Counted from the stretch's first letter, positions 18,631 to 28,697 are shown. The stretch is 64,000 nt of DNA from Bacteroidia bacterium (GCA_030426955.1 JAUHXS010000002.1:1-64000), one strand, 5' to 3'. Notes: a model not told the origin generated them from the sequence alone. Numbers and translations are program-made.

Positions 18631-19011
18631 CCATAGTTTATAGTTATAGAGTATGATGAAATTCGAAAAGTTAAAGGTGTGGCAAAAGTCGCTTGACTTA
18701 ACTGTTGATGTTCATGAGCTAACACGTAAATTCCCTAAAGAAGAACTATACATATTGACGAGTCAATTTAAAAGGGCTGCTGATTCGGTAAGCCTAAACA
18801 TTGTTGAAGGCTCAATGGGAGCAAGTAATAAAGAGTTTAATAGATTTTTAGGGATAGCTTTAAGATCTGGAATAGAAGTTATCGGTTGTTTATATATTGC
18901 AAAAGCAAGAAAGTTAATTGATCAAAGAGCATTTGATACTATGTATGCTAAATATGAGGAAGTAATTAAAATGATTCAAGCACTACGAAATTCTCTTAAA
19001 TAAAACTATGG
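18631..19011. repeat. Inverted repeats flanking the four-helix-bundle gene
   Basis: CCATAGTTT at 18631-18639 is repeated inverted as AAACTATGG at 19003-19011, either side of the small gene at 18653-19003. Both flanks are rich in TATAG/CTATA words (for example GACTGTCGACTATA after the gene). The pair delimits a unit of about 380 bp between the two metH genes. Confidence 0.5.
18653..19003 (+). CDS. Four-helix-bundle protein, 23S rRNA intervening-sequence (S23) family
   Basis: The protein has 116 residues with the family marks FEKLKVWQKSLDLTVDVHELT at the start, LTSQFKRAADSVSLNIVEGS in the middle and EFNRFLGIALRSGIEVIGCL. These small helical proteins were first found encoded in 23S rRNA intervening sequences and are scattered through Bacteroidota genomes; the biochemical role is not known. 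It lies between the two parts of metH, on the same strand, 30 bp after the first and 38 bp before the second, and is flanked by inverted repeats. Confidence 0.92.
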   Translation: MMKFEKLKVWQKSLDLTVDVHELTRKFPKEELYILTSQFKRAADSVSLNIVEGSMGASNKEFNRFLGIALRSGIEVIGCLYIAKARKLIDQRAFDTMYAKYEEVIKMIQALRNSLK

Positions 19012-19041
19012 ACTGTCGACTATAAAACCATTAACTAAACA

Positions 19042-21759
19042 ATGAGCTTACACCCCAACTACACCAGACCTTATCAATACAAGTGGAATAATCTACCTTA
19101 TCTGAGATTGAGCGGACTAGAACCGTTAACCGTTACGCCGGACAGCAACTTTGTAAATATTGGAGAACGAACAAATGTTGCAGGGTCTAAGAAGTTTTTA
19201 AGACTAATAAAAGAGCAAAACTTTGAAGAGGCATTAAGTGTTGCGCGAGAGCAAGTAGAAGGAGGTGCCCAAATCATCGACATCAATATGGACGATGGGT
19301 TGATTGATGGGAAAGAATCCATGGTTGCTTTCCTTAAGCTAGTTGCTTCTGAACCTGATATCGCGAGAGTTCCAATAATGATTGATTCTTCAAAGTGGGA
19401 GATCATAGAAGCAGGCTTGAAGAATGTTCAGGGGAAATGTATTGTGAACTCTATTAGTTTAAAAGAAGGAGAGGAGTTGTTTATCCAACAAGCCAAAACC
19501 ATTTTACGCTACGGAGCTGCTGTAATTGTGATGGCTTTTGATGAAACTGGACAAGCAGACAGTTATGACCGAAGAATTGAAATATGTAAACGATCTTATG
19601 ATGTTTTGGTTGATAAAGTGGGATTTCCTCCACAGGATATTATTTTTGATCCAAACATATTCCCAGTAGCTACTGGCATGGAGGAGCATCGTAAAAATGC
19701 CTTAGACTTTTTTCAAGCAACAAGATGGATCAGAGAAAATCTACCAGGAGCACATGTTAGCGGTGGGGTTAGTAACGTTTCTTTTTCTTTCAGAGGAAAT
19801 AACAAAGTAAGGGAGGCAATGCATTCCTCTTTTCTTTACCATGCAATAAAAGAGGGTATGGATATGGGTATTGTGAACCCATCTATGCTAGAAGTATATG
19901 ATGATATTCCTAAAGATCTTTTAGAGTATGTAGAAGATGTTTTGCTAGATAGACGAGATGATGCCACAGAACGATTGCTAGAGTTTGCCGAAACAGTCAA
20001 AGGAGATAGCACAAAAGAAGTAAAAACATTAGAATGGAGAAACGAACCTGTTGAAAAGAGATTAGAGCATGCATTAGTGAAGGGAATTGTTGATTTTATA
20101 GAAGAAGATACAGAAGAAGTTCGACATAAGTTTGACAAAACATTAAAAGTAATTGAAGGTCCTTTAATGGACGGTATGAATGTGGTGGGAGATTTGTTTG
20201 GAGCAGGTAAGATGTTTTTGCCTCAAGTGGTAAAGAGTGCCCGAGTAATGAAAAAGGCTGTGGCTTATTTATTGCCATTTTTAGAAGCGGAAAAAGAAGA
20301 AGGGCAAAAGAGTGCAGGTAAAATTCTGTTAGCAACGGTAAAAGGTGACGTGCATGATATAGGTAAAAATATTGTCGGAGTTGTTTTAGCTTGTAATAAC
20401 TACGAAATTATAGACCTTGGTGTCATGGTGTCCGCTGAAAAAATTCTTGCTACTGCTAAGGAGCAAGATGTTCAGGCTATTGGCTTAAGCGGATTAATAA
20501 CACCTTCTCTAGACGAAATGGTGCATGTGGCCAAGGAAATGGAACAACAAGAATTTAATATCCCACTATTAATTGGTGGTGCTACTACTTCTAAGGTGCA
20601 TACGGCGGTAAAGATAGATCAAAACTATACTAAGGGGCAAACAGTTCATGTACTAGACGCGTCTAAGTCCGTTCCTGTTGTAAGTAGTTTGTTATCGTCT
20701 GAAAAAGAGAATTTTGTCAGGACTATAAAAGACGATTATCAAAAGTTACGAGAAAATCATGCACTAAGGCAAGGTCAAAAAAATCTAATTTCAATTGAAG
20801 AGGCAAGATCCAATAGGTTCAAAATTGATTGGGGGCCTCAAGAAGTGCATAAACCTGAATTTATAGGAACGAAGCATTTTGACAATTACTCCTTAAAAGA
20901 GCTCTCAAAGTATATTGACTGGACACCATTTTTCTCAACATGGGAGTTAAAAGGGAAATACCCAGCAATATTAGAAGATGAAGTAGTAGGAGTTGAGGCC
21001 AAGAAACTTTTTAATGATGCCCAATCTTTACTTCAAAGAATAATAGATGAAAATTGGCTAGAAGCAAAAGCAGTAATTGGCATTTATCCAGCAAATGGTG
21101 TTGGGGATGATATCGAAGTATATGCTGATGATAGTCGTGAAAAGATATTAACCACTTTCCATACCTTGAGACAACAACAAAAGAAAGCGGCTAATGTGGC
21201 CAATTTTGCCTTAGCAGATTTTATTGCGCCTAAAGACTCAGGGGTTAAAGATTATATTGGAGGTTTTGTCGTAACTGCTGGCCATGGAATAAAAAAGCAT
21301 CTTGAAAAGTTTGAAGCTGACCATGATGACTATAACTCAATAATGGTTAAGGCTTTAGCTGATCGTTTAGCAGAAGCCTTTGCTGAGTTGATGCATGAGC
21401 GCGTTCGAAAAGAGTTTTGGAGTTATGCGAAGGAGGAGCAATTAGAAAACGAACAACTGATTCGTGAAAAGTATCAAGGCATTCGACCTGCGCCTGGTTA
21501 TCCAGCTTGTCCTGATCATACAGAAAAGCCGATTTTGTTTAGTTTGCTCAATGCGACAGAGCATACAGGAGTAAAATTAACAGAAAGCATGGCGATGTGG
21601 CCCGCTGCATCAGTAAGTGGATTGTATTTTGCACATCCAGAATCCAGATACTTTGGGCTCGGACAAATCAAAAAAGATCAGGTAGAAGATTATGCCAATA
21701 GAAAAGGGATGGAGGTAAAAGACGTGGAGCGTTGGTTAAGCTCTAACTTAGCATACTAG
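19042..21759 (+). CDS. metH: Methionine synthase, folate/cobalamin/activation half
   Basis: The protein has 905 residues. The pterin-binding barrel covers about 30-300 ([29 protein letters not shown]), the cobalamin cap about 330-420, the B12-binding Rossmann domain about 425-560 with the axial histidine in DVHDIGKN near 438 and [13 protein letters not shown], and the SAM-binding activation domain the C-terminal ~330 residues, ending PESRYFGLG...DYANRKGM. It transfers methyl from methyltetrahydrofolate through cobalamin to homocysteine bound by the separate first subunit. Reductive activation by a flavodoxin-like partner is expected. Confidence 0.95.
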   Translation: MSLHPNYTRPYQYKWNNLPYLRLSGLEPLTVTPDSNFVNIGERTNVAGSKKFLRLIKEQNFEEALSVAREQVEGGAQIIDINMDDGLIDGKESMVAFLKLVASEPDIARVPIMIDSSKWEIIEAGLKNVQGKCIVNSISLKEGEELFIQQAKTILRYGAAVIVMAFDETGQADSYDRRIEICKRSYDVLVDKVGFPPQDIIFDPNIFPVATGMEEHRKNALDFFQATRWIRENLPGAHVSGGVSNVSFSFRGNNKVREAMHSSFLYHAIKEGMDMGIVNPSMLEVYDDIPKDLLEYVEDVLLDRRDDATERLLEFAETVKGDSTKEVKTLEWRNEPVEKRLEHALVKGIVDFIEEDTEEVRHKFDKTLKVIEGPLMDGMNVVGDLFGAGKMFLPQVVKSARVMKKAVAYLLPFLEAEKEEGQKSAGKILLATVKGDVHDIGKNIVGVVLACNNYEIIDLGVMVSAEKILATAKEQDVQAIGLSGLITPSLDEMVHVAKEMEQQEFNIPLLIGGATTSKVHTAVKIDQNYTKGQTVHVLDASKSVPVVSSLLSSEKENFVRTIKDDYQKLRENHALRQGQKNLISIEEARSNRFKIDWGPQEVHKPEFIGTKHFDNYSLKELSKYIDWTPFFSTWELKGKYPAILEDEVVGVEAKKLFNDAQSLLQRIIDENWLEAKAVIGIYPANGVGDDIEVYADDSREKILTTFHTLRQQQKKAANVANFALADFIAPKDSGVKDYIGGFVVTAGHGIKKHLEKFEADHDDYNSIMVKALADRLAEAFAELMHERVRKEFWSYAKEEQLENEQLIREKYQGIRPAPGYPACPDHTEKPILFSLLNATEHTGVKLTESMAMWPAASVSGLYFAHPESRYFGLGQIKKDQVEDYANRKGMEVKDVERWLSSNLAY

Positions 21760-21812
21760 CTGCTCACTTTTTACGTTCTAGTCATATAGCCTCTTTAGGT
21801 TACCTTATTTAC

Positions 21813-21820
21813 TATCTTTG
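21813..21820 (+). promoter_or_regulatory. TAnnTTTG -7 element, six bases before the start codon
   Basis: TATCTTTG matches the Bacteroidota -7 box. It ends six bases before the GTG at 21827, so a transcript from it would have almost no leader. The -33 box is not convincing. Confidence 0.35.
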
Positions 21821-21826
21821 TAGTTC

Positions 21827-22429
21827 GTGAAAAGGCTGATACTTCTTTGCTTGTTAATTAAACTAATGTATAGCTTGTCTGCTCAATCAGAAGGTCCGTT
21901 ATTTCATATAGGACTTGGTGGAACCTATAACGCTGATATTTCACAATTTGCCCCTCATCTCAGAATTGACGTGCCTATATTTCAAGATTTTGAATTTTCT
22001 TTACAGGGTAACTATTTCTTAGGGGCGAACAGTACACCAATTGATTATAAATTTCACGAGTACTACATCGACGCAAACTTCAATATGTATTTTTACGAAT
22101 ACAATACGGGAAATACTTATTTCGACATTTATGCATTGGCAGGGTACTCCTATGAACATTGGTTTAATAGTCGGAATCAAGATGCATTTGGAAATTTTTA
22201 TTTGGTTGGTCCGCAATCCTATCATGGATTTAACCTGGGAGTTGGAGCAAGAAATTACACCAATGATTATGTAAGTTTCTTTTCAGATGTTCGATACTAT
22301 ACCAATTTTAGAGAGATTGCGTTAGCAGCAGGAATTGAATTTACGTTTTATGGAGGTGGAAATAGAGGTCCAGCAATCAAGCAGAAAAAGCCTAAAAAAT
22401 ATAACTACTGGGATTGTCCAGATTGGTGA
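21827..22429 (+). CDS. Outer-membrane beta-barrel protein, unknown
   Basis: The protein has 200 residues and starts with GTG; the signal peptide (KRLILLCLLIKLMYSLSAQ) directly after it fixes the start. The mature part has alternating hydrophobic and aromatic strands (HIGLGGTYNADISQ, FEFSLQGNYFLG, FFSDVRYYTNF, LAAGIEFTFYGGG), as in an eight-stranded barrel, with a short basic tail (KQKKPKKYNYW) and a final cysteine. It is not a known porin. It lies 67 bp after metH. Confidence 0.75.
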   Translation: MKRLILLCLLIKLMYSLSAQSEGPLFHIGLGGTYNADISQFAPHLRIDVPIFQDFEFSLQGNYFLGANSTPIDYKFHEYYIDANFNMYFYEYNTGNTYFDIYALAGYSYEHWFNSRNQDAFGNFYLVGPQSYHGFNLGVGARNYTNDYVSFFSDVRYYTNFREIALAAGIEFTFYGGGNRGPAIKQKKPKKYNYWDCPDW

Positions 22430-22482
22430 TGATTTCAGTATAAAGTTGTAGTATCGAAGTTGAAAAAATCATCTTGAACATC

Positions 22483-22514
22483 CCTAGTCTCTAATTCCTC
22501 ACTCCTCGTACCTA
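22483..22514. repeat. CCTAGTCTCTAA-type intergenic repeat, copy 2
   Basis: It begins with the same 12-mer CCTAGTCTCTAA as the tract at 16311 and continues C/T-rich (TTCCTCACTCCTCGTACCT). It sits between two same-strand genes. Confidence 0.5.
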
Positions 22515-22594
22515 TGTTCAAAGCTTCAACATCTTTAGTGTCGATAACTCATGTATGTATAATCACTACATTCGCTTAATTTTGCATAACATAA

Positions 22595-24058
22595 ATGTCT
22601 GCAACACTTGTTTTAAGCTTATTAGTTGGCTATTTTTTACTGTTAGTAGCAATTTCATGGGTAACAGGAAAAAAATCTGACAACCAATCCTTCTTTTTAG
22701 GAAATAATCAATCGCCATGGTATGTAGTGGCTTTTGGTATGATTGGAGTGTCGCTCTCTGGAGTAACATTTGTATCTATTCCTGGATGGGTCAATAGTAG
22801 TCAGTTTGCTTACTTACAAATGGCAATGGGCTATGTTGTTGGATACCTCGTAATTGCTTACATTTTAATGCCTATTTACTACAAACTTAAACTAACTTCC
22901 ATCTATGAATACCTAAGAACTAGGTTTGGTTTTTTTAGCCATAAAACAGGAGCCTTCTTTTTTCTATTGTCTAGAACGATAGGCGCAGCATTTAGGCTAT
23001 ATTTAGTCGTTATAGTAATGCAAGAATTTGTTTTTGATGAATTAGGCATACCTGTTTGGGTGACGACCATTATATCTATTCTCCTAATTTGGCTTTATAC
23101 ATTTAAAAGTGGTATTAAGACTGTGATTTGGACAGATACACTGCAAACTTTTTTTATGTTATTAGCAGTAGGTCTAACGATTAAAATAATTCTAACGGAA
23201 CTGGATTATAGTTTTTTAGATGCCTTGGTAGCCATTAGGGAAAGCAATTATTCTCAATTGTTTTTCTTTAAAGATTTTAATTCGCCGACGCACTTTGTAA
23301 AATATTTTTTAGGAGGAGCTTTCATTGCCATCGCTATGACTGGTTTAGATCAGGACCTAATGCAAAAAAACTTAAGTTGTCGGAATATTCGGGATGCACA
23401 AAAGAATATGAACTGGTTCAGTATTGTATTGTTTTTTGTAAACGCACTATTCCTTTGCTTAGGTGCATTGCTGTATATATATACTAATAAAAATGGTATA
23501 GCCATACCAGAAAGAACAGATTTGCTTTATCCAACAATTGCAAAAAATCACTTAGGTGTGGCTGCAGGCTCTGTGTTTTTTATTGGTTTAATTGCCGCTG
23601 CATACTCAAGTGCAGACTCTGCCTTGACGGCTCTGACGACCTCTTTTTGTGTGGACTTTTTAGGTTACGCAGATCAGCCAGAAAAGCTAAAACCTCAAAA
23701 AAGGTACCTCGTTCACCTTTCATTTTCTACGATCTTATTTCTGTTAGTGCTTTTGTTTAATGTAATCAATGAGCAAAGCGTAATAGTTGCTTTATTTAAG
23801 GCTGTATCTTATACGTACGGTCCTCTACTAGGTTTGTATAGTTTTGGCATATTTACCAAAAGAAAGGTAAAAGATAAGTTAGTACCAATTATTACATTTC
23901 TATCACCAGTAATTTGCCTTATCCTTAATGAAAATTCAAAAACATGGTTTGAGGGCTATCAATTTGGATTTGAATTACTGATTTTAAATGGTTTGATTAC
24001 CTTTATGGGCTTACTTTTAATATCAAGAAATAAAAAAGAAGAGGAAAGTTATGAGTGA
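22595..24058 (+). CDS. Sodium:solute symporter family protein
   Basis: The protein has 487 residues with about 13 hydrophobic segments. Family marks are GNNQSPWYVVAFGMIGVSLSGVTFVSIPG near 35-65, TDTLQTFFML near 180, AMTGLDQDLMQKNLSC near 250 and AAAYSSADSALTALTTSF near 345. SSF members bring in sugars, amino acids, vitamins or other solutes with Na+. The substrate cannot be read from sequence. TAATTTTG at 22577-22584 resembles a -7 box. Its end overlaps the next gene by 8 bp. Confidence 0.9.
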   Translation: MSATLVLSLLVGYFLLLVAISWVTGKKSDNQSFFLGNNQSPWYVVAFGMIGVSLSGVTFVSIPGWVNSSQFAYLQMAMGYVVGYLVIAYILMPIYYKLKLTSIYEYLRTRFGFFSHKTGAFFFLLSRTIGAAFRLYLVVIVMQEFVFDELGIPVWVTTIISILLIWLYTFKSGIKTVIWTDTLQTFFMLLAVGLTIKIILTELDYSFLDALVAIRESNYSQLFFFKDFNSPTHFVKYFLGGAFIAIAMTGLDQDLMQKNLSCRNIRDAQKNMNWFSIVLFFVNALFLCLGALLYIYTNKNGIAIPERTDLLYPTIAKNHLGVAAGSVFFIGLIAAAYSSADSALTALTTSFCVDFLGYADQPEKLKPQKRYLVHLSFSTILFLLVLLFNVINEQSVIVALFKAVSYTYGPLLGLYSFGIFTKRKVKDKLVPIITFLSPVICLILNENSKTWFEGYQFGFELLILNGLITFMGLLLISRNKKEEESYE

Positions 24059-24752
24059 AAATAAAAAAGGAACTGAAAGACATAGACCTTGGACTGAGAT
24101 GCAAGCAAGATCATCATGGCAGATTTTTAAGATTATGTCAGAGTTTGTAGAAGGATACGATAAGCTAGCCGAAATAGGCCCATGTGTATCTATTTTTGGA
24201 TCGGCTAGGACAAAGCCTGACAATCCCTTCTACAAACAAGGAGTAGATATAGCTTCAAAATTAAGTGAAGCAGGATATGGTGTTATTAGTGGGGGCGGTC
24301 CAGGAATTATGGAAGCTGCTAATAAAGGTGCTAAAGAAGCAGAAGGGAAATCTGTTGGGCTGTGTATTGATTTACCTTTTGAGCAGACCGCTAATGAGTA
24401 TATAGATAAAGATAAACTATTCGACTTTCGATACTTTTTTGTTCGAAAAGTAATGTTTATGAAATATGCACAAGGCTTTGTTGTAATGCCGGGTGGCTTT
24501 GGAACATTGGATGAACTATTTGAAGCATTAACGTTAATTCAGACAGAAAAAATTCACAAATTTCCTATTGTATTGGTGGGTACGTCGTACTGGGAAGGTC
24601 TATGGGAGTGGGTAAAGGAAACTATGTTAGCTAAAGAAGCGAACATTAGTCCAGAAGACTTAGATTTAGTGCTGATTACAGACAGTACAGAAGAAACCGT
24701 CAAACATATTGACGATTTCTACCAAAAATTTAATCTGAGTCCTAACTTTTAA
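24051..24752 (+). CDS. LOG family protein (TIGR00730-like)
   Basis: The protein has 233 residues. The Rossmann-like LOG fold is shown by VSIFGSARTKPDNPFY near 50, GYGVISGGGPGIMEAANKGA near 80 and PGGFGTLDELFEAL near 150. Characterised members are cytokinin-activating phosphoribohydrolases that release a base from a nucleoside monophosphate; older labels call them lysine decarboxylases, which is not supported. It overlaps the symporter by 8 bp and should be cotranscribed, which hints, without proof, at a nucleotide-linked substrate for that transporter. Confidence 0.9.
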   Translation: MSENKKGTERHRPWTEMQARSSWQIFKIMSEFVEGYDKLAEIGPCVSIFGSARTKPDNPFYKQGVDIASKLSEAGYGVISGGGPGIMEAANKGAKEAEGKSVGLCIDLPFEQTANEYIDKDKLFDFRYFFVRKVMFMKYAQGFVVMPGGFGTLDELFEALTLIQTEKIHKFPIVLVGTSYWEGLWEWVKETMLAKEANISPEDLDLVLITDSTEETVKHIDDFYQKFNLSPNF

Positions 24753-24779
24753 GCTAGGAATAAAATATTAGCAACAATA

Positions 24780-26585
24780 ATGCTAAAGAAGTTTTTAATC
24801 ATTCTTGCTATTGGTTCTTCGCTGTATATTTTTTGCCATAAACTCTTCGCTACTCTAAATCCCAATGCCCATCCTAGTAAGCTCAAGGAAGCATCAAGTA
24901 TTCCAGCTCAAAAGGTGGCGAAAAGCAAAATATCACCAGATCAAATTGATTTTGCTTCACCTTTAGATCTTGATATTTTATTGGCAGGGACATTTGGTGA
25001 GCCTAGGATGAATCACTTTCATGCCGGAATGGATATCAAAACCAATAGTGAAAGTGGCCATATTGTAAGAGCCGTTGAAGATGGATACGTTTCAAGAATA
25101 AAAGTGTCTCATACTGGCTATGGAAATGCACTTTATATAAGCCATTATAATGGTTATATGAGTGTGTATGCTCACTTAGAGAAATATGCAGATGCTATTC
25201 AAGGGTATGTAAAAGAAGAGCAATACAAAAGAGAAAGTTTTAACATTGAGCTTTTTCCAGATGCATTGAAGTTTAAGGTAAAAAAAGGAGATACTATTGG
25301 AATTTCAGGAAACTCTGGTTCAAGCAGTGGTCCACATTTGCATTTTGAGATTAGAGATTTAGCTACACAAGAGACACTGGATCCTCAAATGTTTAATTTT
25401 AAATTACATGATGATGTTCCGCCCATCATTTCAGCAATTAAGATTTATACTCAGAACAGCAAAACTTATATCAATGATAAATTTGCTTCTCAGGATTTTG
25501 CAGTAGTTAAGTCTCCCGGAGATTCAATTTACACACTTGGCAATTTGACTCCAACCATTCATGGGAAGGTAGGGTTCTCAATTAACACTTATGATATGAT
25601 GAATAATAGTCCTAATCATAATGGTGTTTATGATATTCAGCTCTATGTGGATAATGAATTGAAATACGAATATCTGATGGATCGGTTTAGCTTTGCTAAG
25701 ACAAGGTATGTACATGCCCATATTGACTATGAAAAAAGAGTGAAAAATAAAAGGAATTATCATCGAATGTTTAAGCTACCCGGGAATAAATTAACTAATT
25801 ACAAGTTCGTTCATAATGGAGGTATTGTTGCTTTTGAAGATGATTCAATCCATGTAGTTAAGTTCGTTGTCAAAGATTCTAAGGGCAATACTTCTATATT
25901 GCAGTTCAATGCAAAATCTTCTAGTGAGGTAAAAGGGAATCTGGACTTGTACGTTAATAACCCACTATTTTACCTGAAGAAAAATGAATTTGAAAATGAT
26001 GATATTAAAATCGATTTCCCTAAAAATTCTTTCTATCATGATATTGATTTTACCTATAATCAAGCAAAGGCAGATAAACCTGAAATGTTATCACCTATTC
26101 ATATTTTGCATGAAGTAGGAGAGCCAGTGCATAACCGTTTTACAATTTCAATAAAACCAGACTCTACAAAGGGCATTGATAGGTCTAAGCTACTAATTGC
26201 TTATTACGATTATGATGATGATTTAATTGCCCAAGGCGGAACATGGGAAGGTGGTTTTGTTACTGCTAGATCAAGAGAGTTTGGGAAGTATTTTGTTACA
26301 ATAGATACGGTCGCTCCAACTATTAGTTTGATCAATATTGAAAATGAGAAGTCAATGACGGAAGAGGCATTTATTAAGGTGAAAGCAAAAGATGATTTGT
26401 CAGGAATATCTGGCTATCGCAGTGAAATTGATGGGAATTGGATTTTGATGGAATACGATGCAAAAAATCATATGTTTACTTATAATTTTGATGAGAGGGT
26501 TTCAGAAGGAAAACATATGTTTAAATTTGAAGTGACGGATGATCGGCAAAATACTACGACAATTAATATACCATTTACTAAATAA
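24780..26585 (+). CDS. M23-family metallopeptidase, periplasmic or surface
   Basis: The protein has 601 residues with an N-terminal hydrophobic segment (FLIILAIGSSLYIFCHKLF). The LytM-type zinc peptidase lies in about 60-210: HFHAGMD (His81, Asp85) and the HLHFEIRD pair near 186. A long beta-rich C-terminal part follows, with an Ig-like segment near 515-600 (DTVAPTISLINIENEKSMT). M23 enzymes cut peptide cross-bridges of peptidoglycan. The large extra region suggests positioning or surface binding. It follows the LOG gene by 27 bp. Confidence 0.9.
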   Translation: MLKKFLIILAIGSSLYIFCHKLFATLNPNAHPSKLKEASSIPAQKVAKSKISPDQIDFASPLDLDILLAGTFGEPRMNHFHAGMDIKTNSESGHIVRAVEDGYVSRIKVSHTGYGNALYISHYNGYMSVYAHLEKYADAIQGYVKEEQYKRESFNIELFPDALKFKVKKGDTIGISGNSGSSSGPHLHFEIRDLATQETLDPQMFNFKLHDDVPPIISAIKIYTQNSKTYINDKFASQDFAVVKSPGDSIYTLGNLTPTIHGKVGFSINTYDMMNNSPNHNGVYDIQLYVDNELKYEYLMDRFSFAKTRYVHAHIDYEKRVKNKRNYHRMFKLPGNKLTNYKFVHNGGIVAFEDDSIHVVKFVVKDSKGNTSILQFNAKSSSEVKGNLDLYVNNPLFYLKKNEFENDDIKIDFPKNSFYHDIDFTYNQAKADKPEMLSPIHILHEVGEPVHNRFTISIKPDSTKGIDRSKLLIAYYDYDDDLIAQGGTWEGGFVTARSREFGKYFVTIDTVAPTISLINIENEKSMTEEAFIKVKAKDDLSGISGYRSEIDGNWILMEYDAKNHMFTYNFDERVSEGKHMFKFEVTDDRQNTTTINIPFTK

Positions 26586-26592
26586 TAAAATT

Positions 26593-27054
26593 ATGACAGG
26601 CTTAAAAGAGGGGGATAAAGCACCAAATTTTGAAGGTATTAACCAAGATGGCAAGACGGTATCACTAGATCAATTTAAAGGTAAGAAGTTAGTTTTGTAT
26701 TTCTATCCAAAGGATGATACACCAGGCTGTACTGCAGAGTCGTGTAACTTGAGAGATAATTATAAAGCACTTCAAGATAAAGGTTTTGAAATTATAGGAG
26801 TAAGCATTGATGATGAACAATCTCATCAAAAGTTTGTCAATAAATATGACTTACCTTTTGATTTGGTAGCAGATGTCGATAAGAAAATTGTAAATGCTTA
26901 TCAGGTTTGGGGAGAGAAAAAATTTATGGGTAGGGTTTATGATGGTATTCATCGTGTCACTTTTGTTATTGATGAACAAGGTGTAATAGAAAAAGTCTTT
27001 ACTAAAGTGAAAACGAAAGAGCACACCGAGCAAATATTGGAAGCAATGGGATGA
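26593..27054 (+). CDS. bcp: Thioredoxin-dependent thiol peroxidase (Bcp/PrxQ)
   Basis: I use the ATG at 26593 (153 residues, MTGLKEGDKAPNFEG); an earlier in-frame start would overlap the peptidase and add residues not seen in the family. The peroxidatic and resolving cysteines are in DDTPGCTAESC, five residues apart, with the conserved arginine in YDGIHRVTFVID. It reduces hydroperoxides using thioredoxin, which fits trxB encoded nearby at 28819. It lies seven bases after the M23 gene. Confidence 0.95.
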   Translation: MTGLKEGDKAPNFEGINQDGKTVSLDQFKGKKLVLYFYPKDDTPGCTAESCNLRDNYKALQDKGFEIIGVSIDDEQSHQKFVNKYDLPFDLVADVDKKIVNAYQVWGEKKFMGRVYDGIHRVTFVIDEQGVIEKVFTKVKTKEHTEQILEAMG

Positions 27055-27077
27055 TTTCTGTTCAACATACTTAATTG

Positions 27078-27158
27078 GTCATGTCGAGGTACGAGACATC
27101 TATCTTTTATATAACTAGTGTAAATCAAAGGTGAATATCTTACTCTATTCGATATGAC
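27078..27158. repeat. Inverted pair of GTCAT-TCGA-type repeat units
   Basis: GTCATGTCGAGG...GAGACATCT on the plus strand (27078-27101) faces a related unit on the minus strand (read from 27158: GTCATATCGAATAGAG...AGATATTC). A looser relative starts at 41159 (GTCATTTTGAACGAAGTG). It fills the gap between convergent bcp and nnr. Confidence 0.5.
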
Positions 27159-27185
27159 ACGATAAATCAAAAACCTAACCCTTTT

Positions 27186-28697
27186 TCATACTGACTTTTC
27201 TAAGCGATAAAAAGCCTTACATAAGTTCTCAATTATATCCCCAGCAATTAATGATTCCTCGCTTTTGCCTTGAATCGCGATATCGCCCGCTAAGCCGTGT
27301 AGATAAACACCTAGCAAACAGCATTTCCTAGAAGAATATCCTTGTGCTAATAATCCAATTAATATGCCAGTCAACACATCTCCACTACCTCCGCTAGCCA
27401 TACCTGGGTTGCCCGTATTATTAAAGTAAACCTTGCCATCAGGACAAGCAATTGCCGTATGTGCACCTTTTAGAATAACAAAAAAAGAATGTTCTTTTGC
27501 AAGGGATATTTGCTTCTTTAACCTTTTCTCATCACTTTTTGTTTTTCCTGCTAATCGTTCAAATTCTTTTGGATGTGGAGTTAGAATGCTATTTCTAGGA
27601 ACATAGTTTAGTAGCTTTTTATTTTTTGAGATAATATTCAAAGCGTCCGCATCAATTACAATAGGTATTGTGAGACTTTTAAGAGTTGATTCTACAAACT
27701 TTGCTGTTTCTTTTTTTGTTCCGATACCCGGACCAATACCGATCGCTTTATAATTTTCTAATTTAATGGATGTACTCAAAAAGTCTCTTTGAGGTTCAGT
27801 AATTACCATCGCCTCGGGAATAGAAATTTGCATGATATTGTATCCACATTCTGGCACATAAGCAGTTACGAGTCCTACTCCGGATCGCAAGCAAGCTTTG
27901 GTGGCTAAAGTAGCTGCTCCCATTTTACCCTTGCTGCCAGCAATGATCAGTGCATGACCATAAGTGCCTTTATGGGAAAACTTTAATCGCTTTTTGTAGA
28001 ATGAGGCTACTAATTCTTCCGTTATCAAATGATAACTTGTTTTTTGCTCGGCAATGAAACTTCGATCTAAGCCAATCGGAATTATATGCCATTCGCCAGC
28101 TAATTTGTCATACATAGGAAGTAAAAAAGCCAGCTTAGGAAGCTCAAGCGAAAGCGTATAATCAGCTTGTATGACATTTTCATGCTTGTTTTTTGAATTG
28201 TCAGAACAATACATGCCCGAAGGAATATCAATAGATATAACTTTGGCATTGCTGCTGTTAATGTGTTGAATGGTTTGTAATGCAATTCCTTCCGCAGGAC
28301 GACTCAATCCGGAGCCTAATATAGCATCAATAACAATTTTGTTATGATCGATGGTAGGTAATTCATTCTTGTGATTAATAACTTTTATTTGTTTGACTTT
28401 CTCAAGACGTTTTTTATTAGTAAGGCAATCTGATGAATAGTTTTTTGAAAACTCAACGACAAAACATTCGACTTCGTAACTCTTTGATCTTAACATTCTA
28501 GCAATAGCAAGTCCGTCGCCACCATTGTTTCCAATTCCACAAAAAACGGAAAACTTTTGGTCAACATCAAAGCGATCAATAAGCCAATCTGTGCATCGTT
28601 CAGCAGCCCGTTCCATTAAATCGATGGATGCAATTGGCTCGTGCTTGATGGTATATTGATCGGCAGCTCTAACTTGATTGGAGTTGAGAATTTTCAT
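27186..28697 (-). CDS. nnr: Bifunctional NAD(P)H-hydrate epimerase / ADP-dependent dehydratase
   Basis: The protein has 503 residues. The N-terminal YjeF_N epimerase domain (about 1-215) has FCGIGNNGGDGLAIAR and VIDAILGSGLSR. The C-terminal ribokinase-like dehydratase (about 225-500) has HKGTYGHALIIAGSKGKMGAA, GPGIGTKKE, LTPHPKEFERL and GNPGMASGGSGDVLTG. The fused enzyme repairs damaged NADHX/NADPHX: one domain interconverts the R and S epimers and the other dehydrates the S form using ADP. It is single-copy in its neighbourhood and divergent from trxB. Confidence 0.95.
   Translation of the reverse strand: MKILNSNQVRAADQYTIKHEPIASIDLMERAAERCTDWLIDRFDVDQKFSVFCGIGNNGGDGLAIARMLRSKSYEVECFVVEFSKNYSSDCLTNKKRLEKVKQIKVINHKNELPTIDHNKIVIDAILGSGLSRPAEGIALQTIQHINSSNAKVISIDIPSGMYCSDNSKNKHENVIQADYTLSLELPKLAFLLPMYDKLAGEWHIIPIGLDRSFIAEQKTSYHLITEELVASFYKKRLKFSHKGTYGHALIIAGSKGKMGAATLATKACLRSGVGLVTAYVPECGYNIMQISIPEAMVITEPQRDFLSTSIKLENYKAIGIGPGIGTKKETAKFVESTLKSLTIPIVIDADALNIISKNKKLLNYVPRNSILTPHPKEFERLAGKTKSDEKRLKKQISLAKEHSFFVILKGAHTAIACPDGKVYFNNTGNPGMASGGSGDVLTGILIGLLAQGYSSRKCCLLGVYLHGLAGDIAIQGKSEESLIAGDIIENLCKAFYRLEKSV

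Noticed and set aside
22566-22769. Minus-strand frame of 67 codons at the start of the symporter gene
   Set aside because: It is antisense to a strongly supported gene and shows no family signature.
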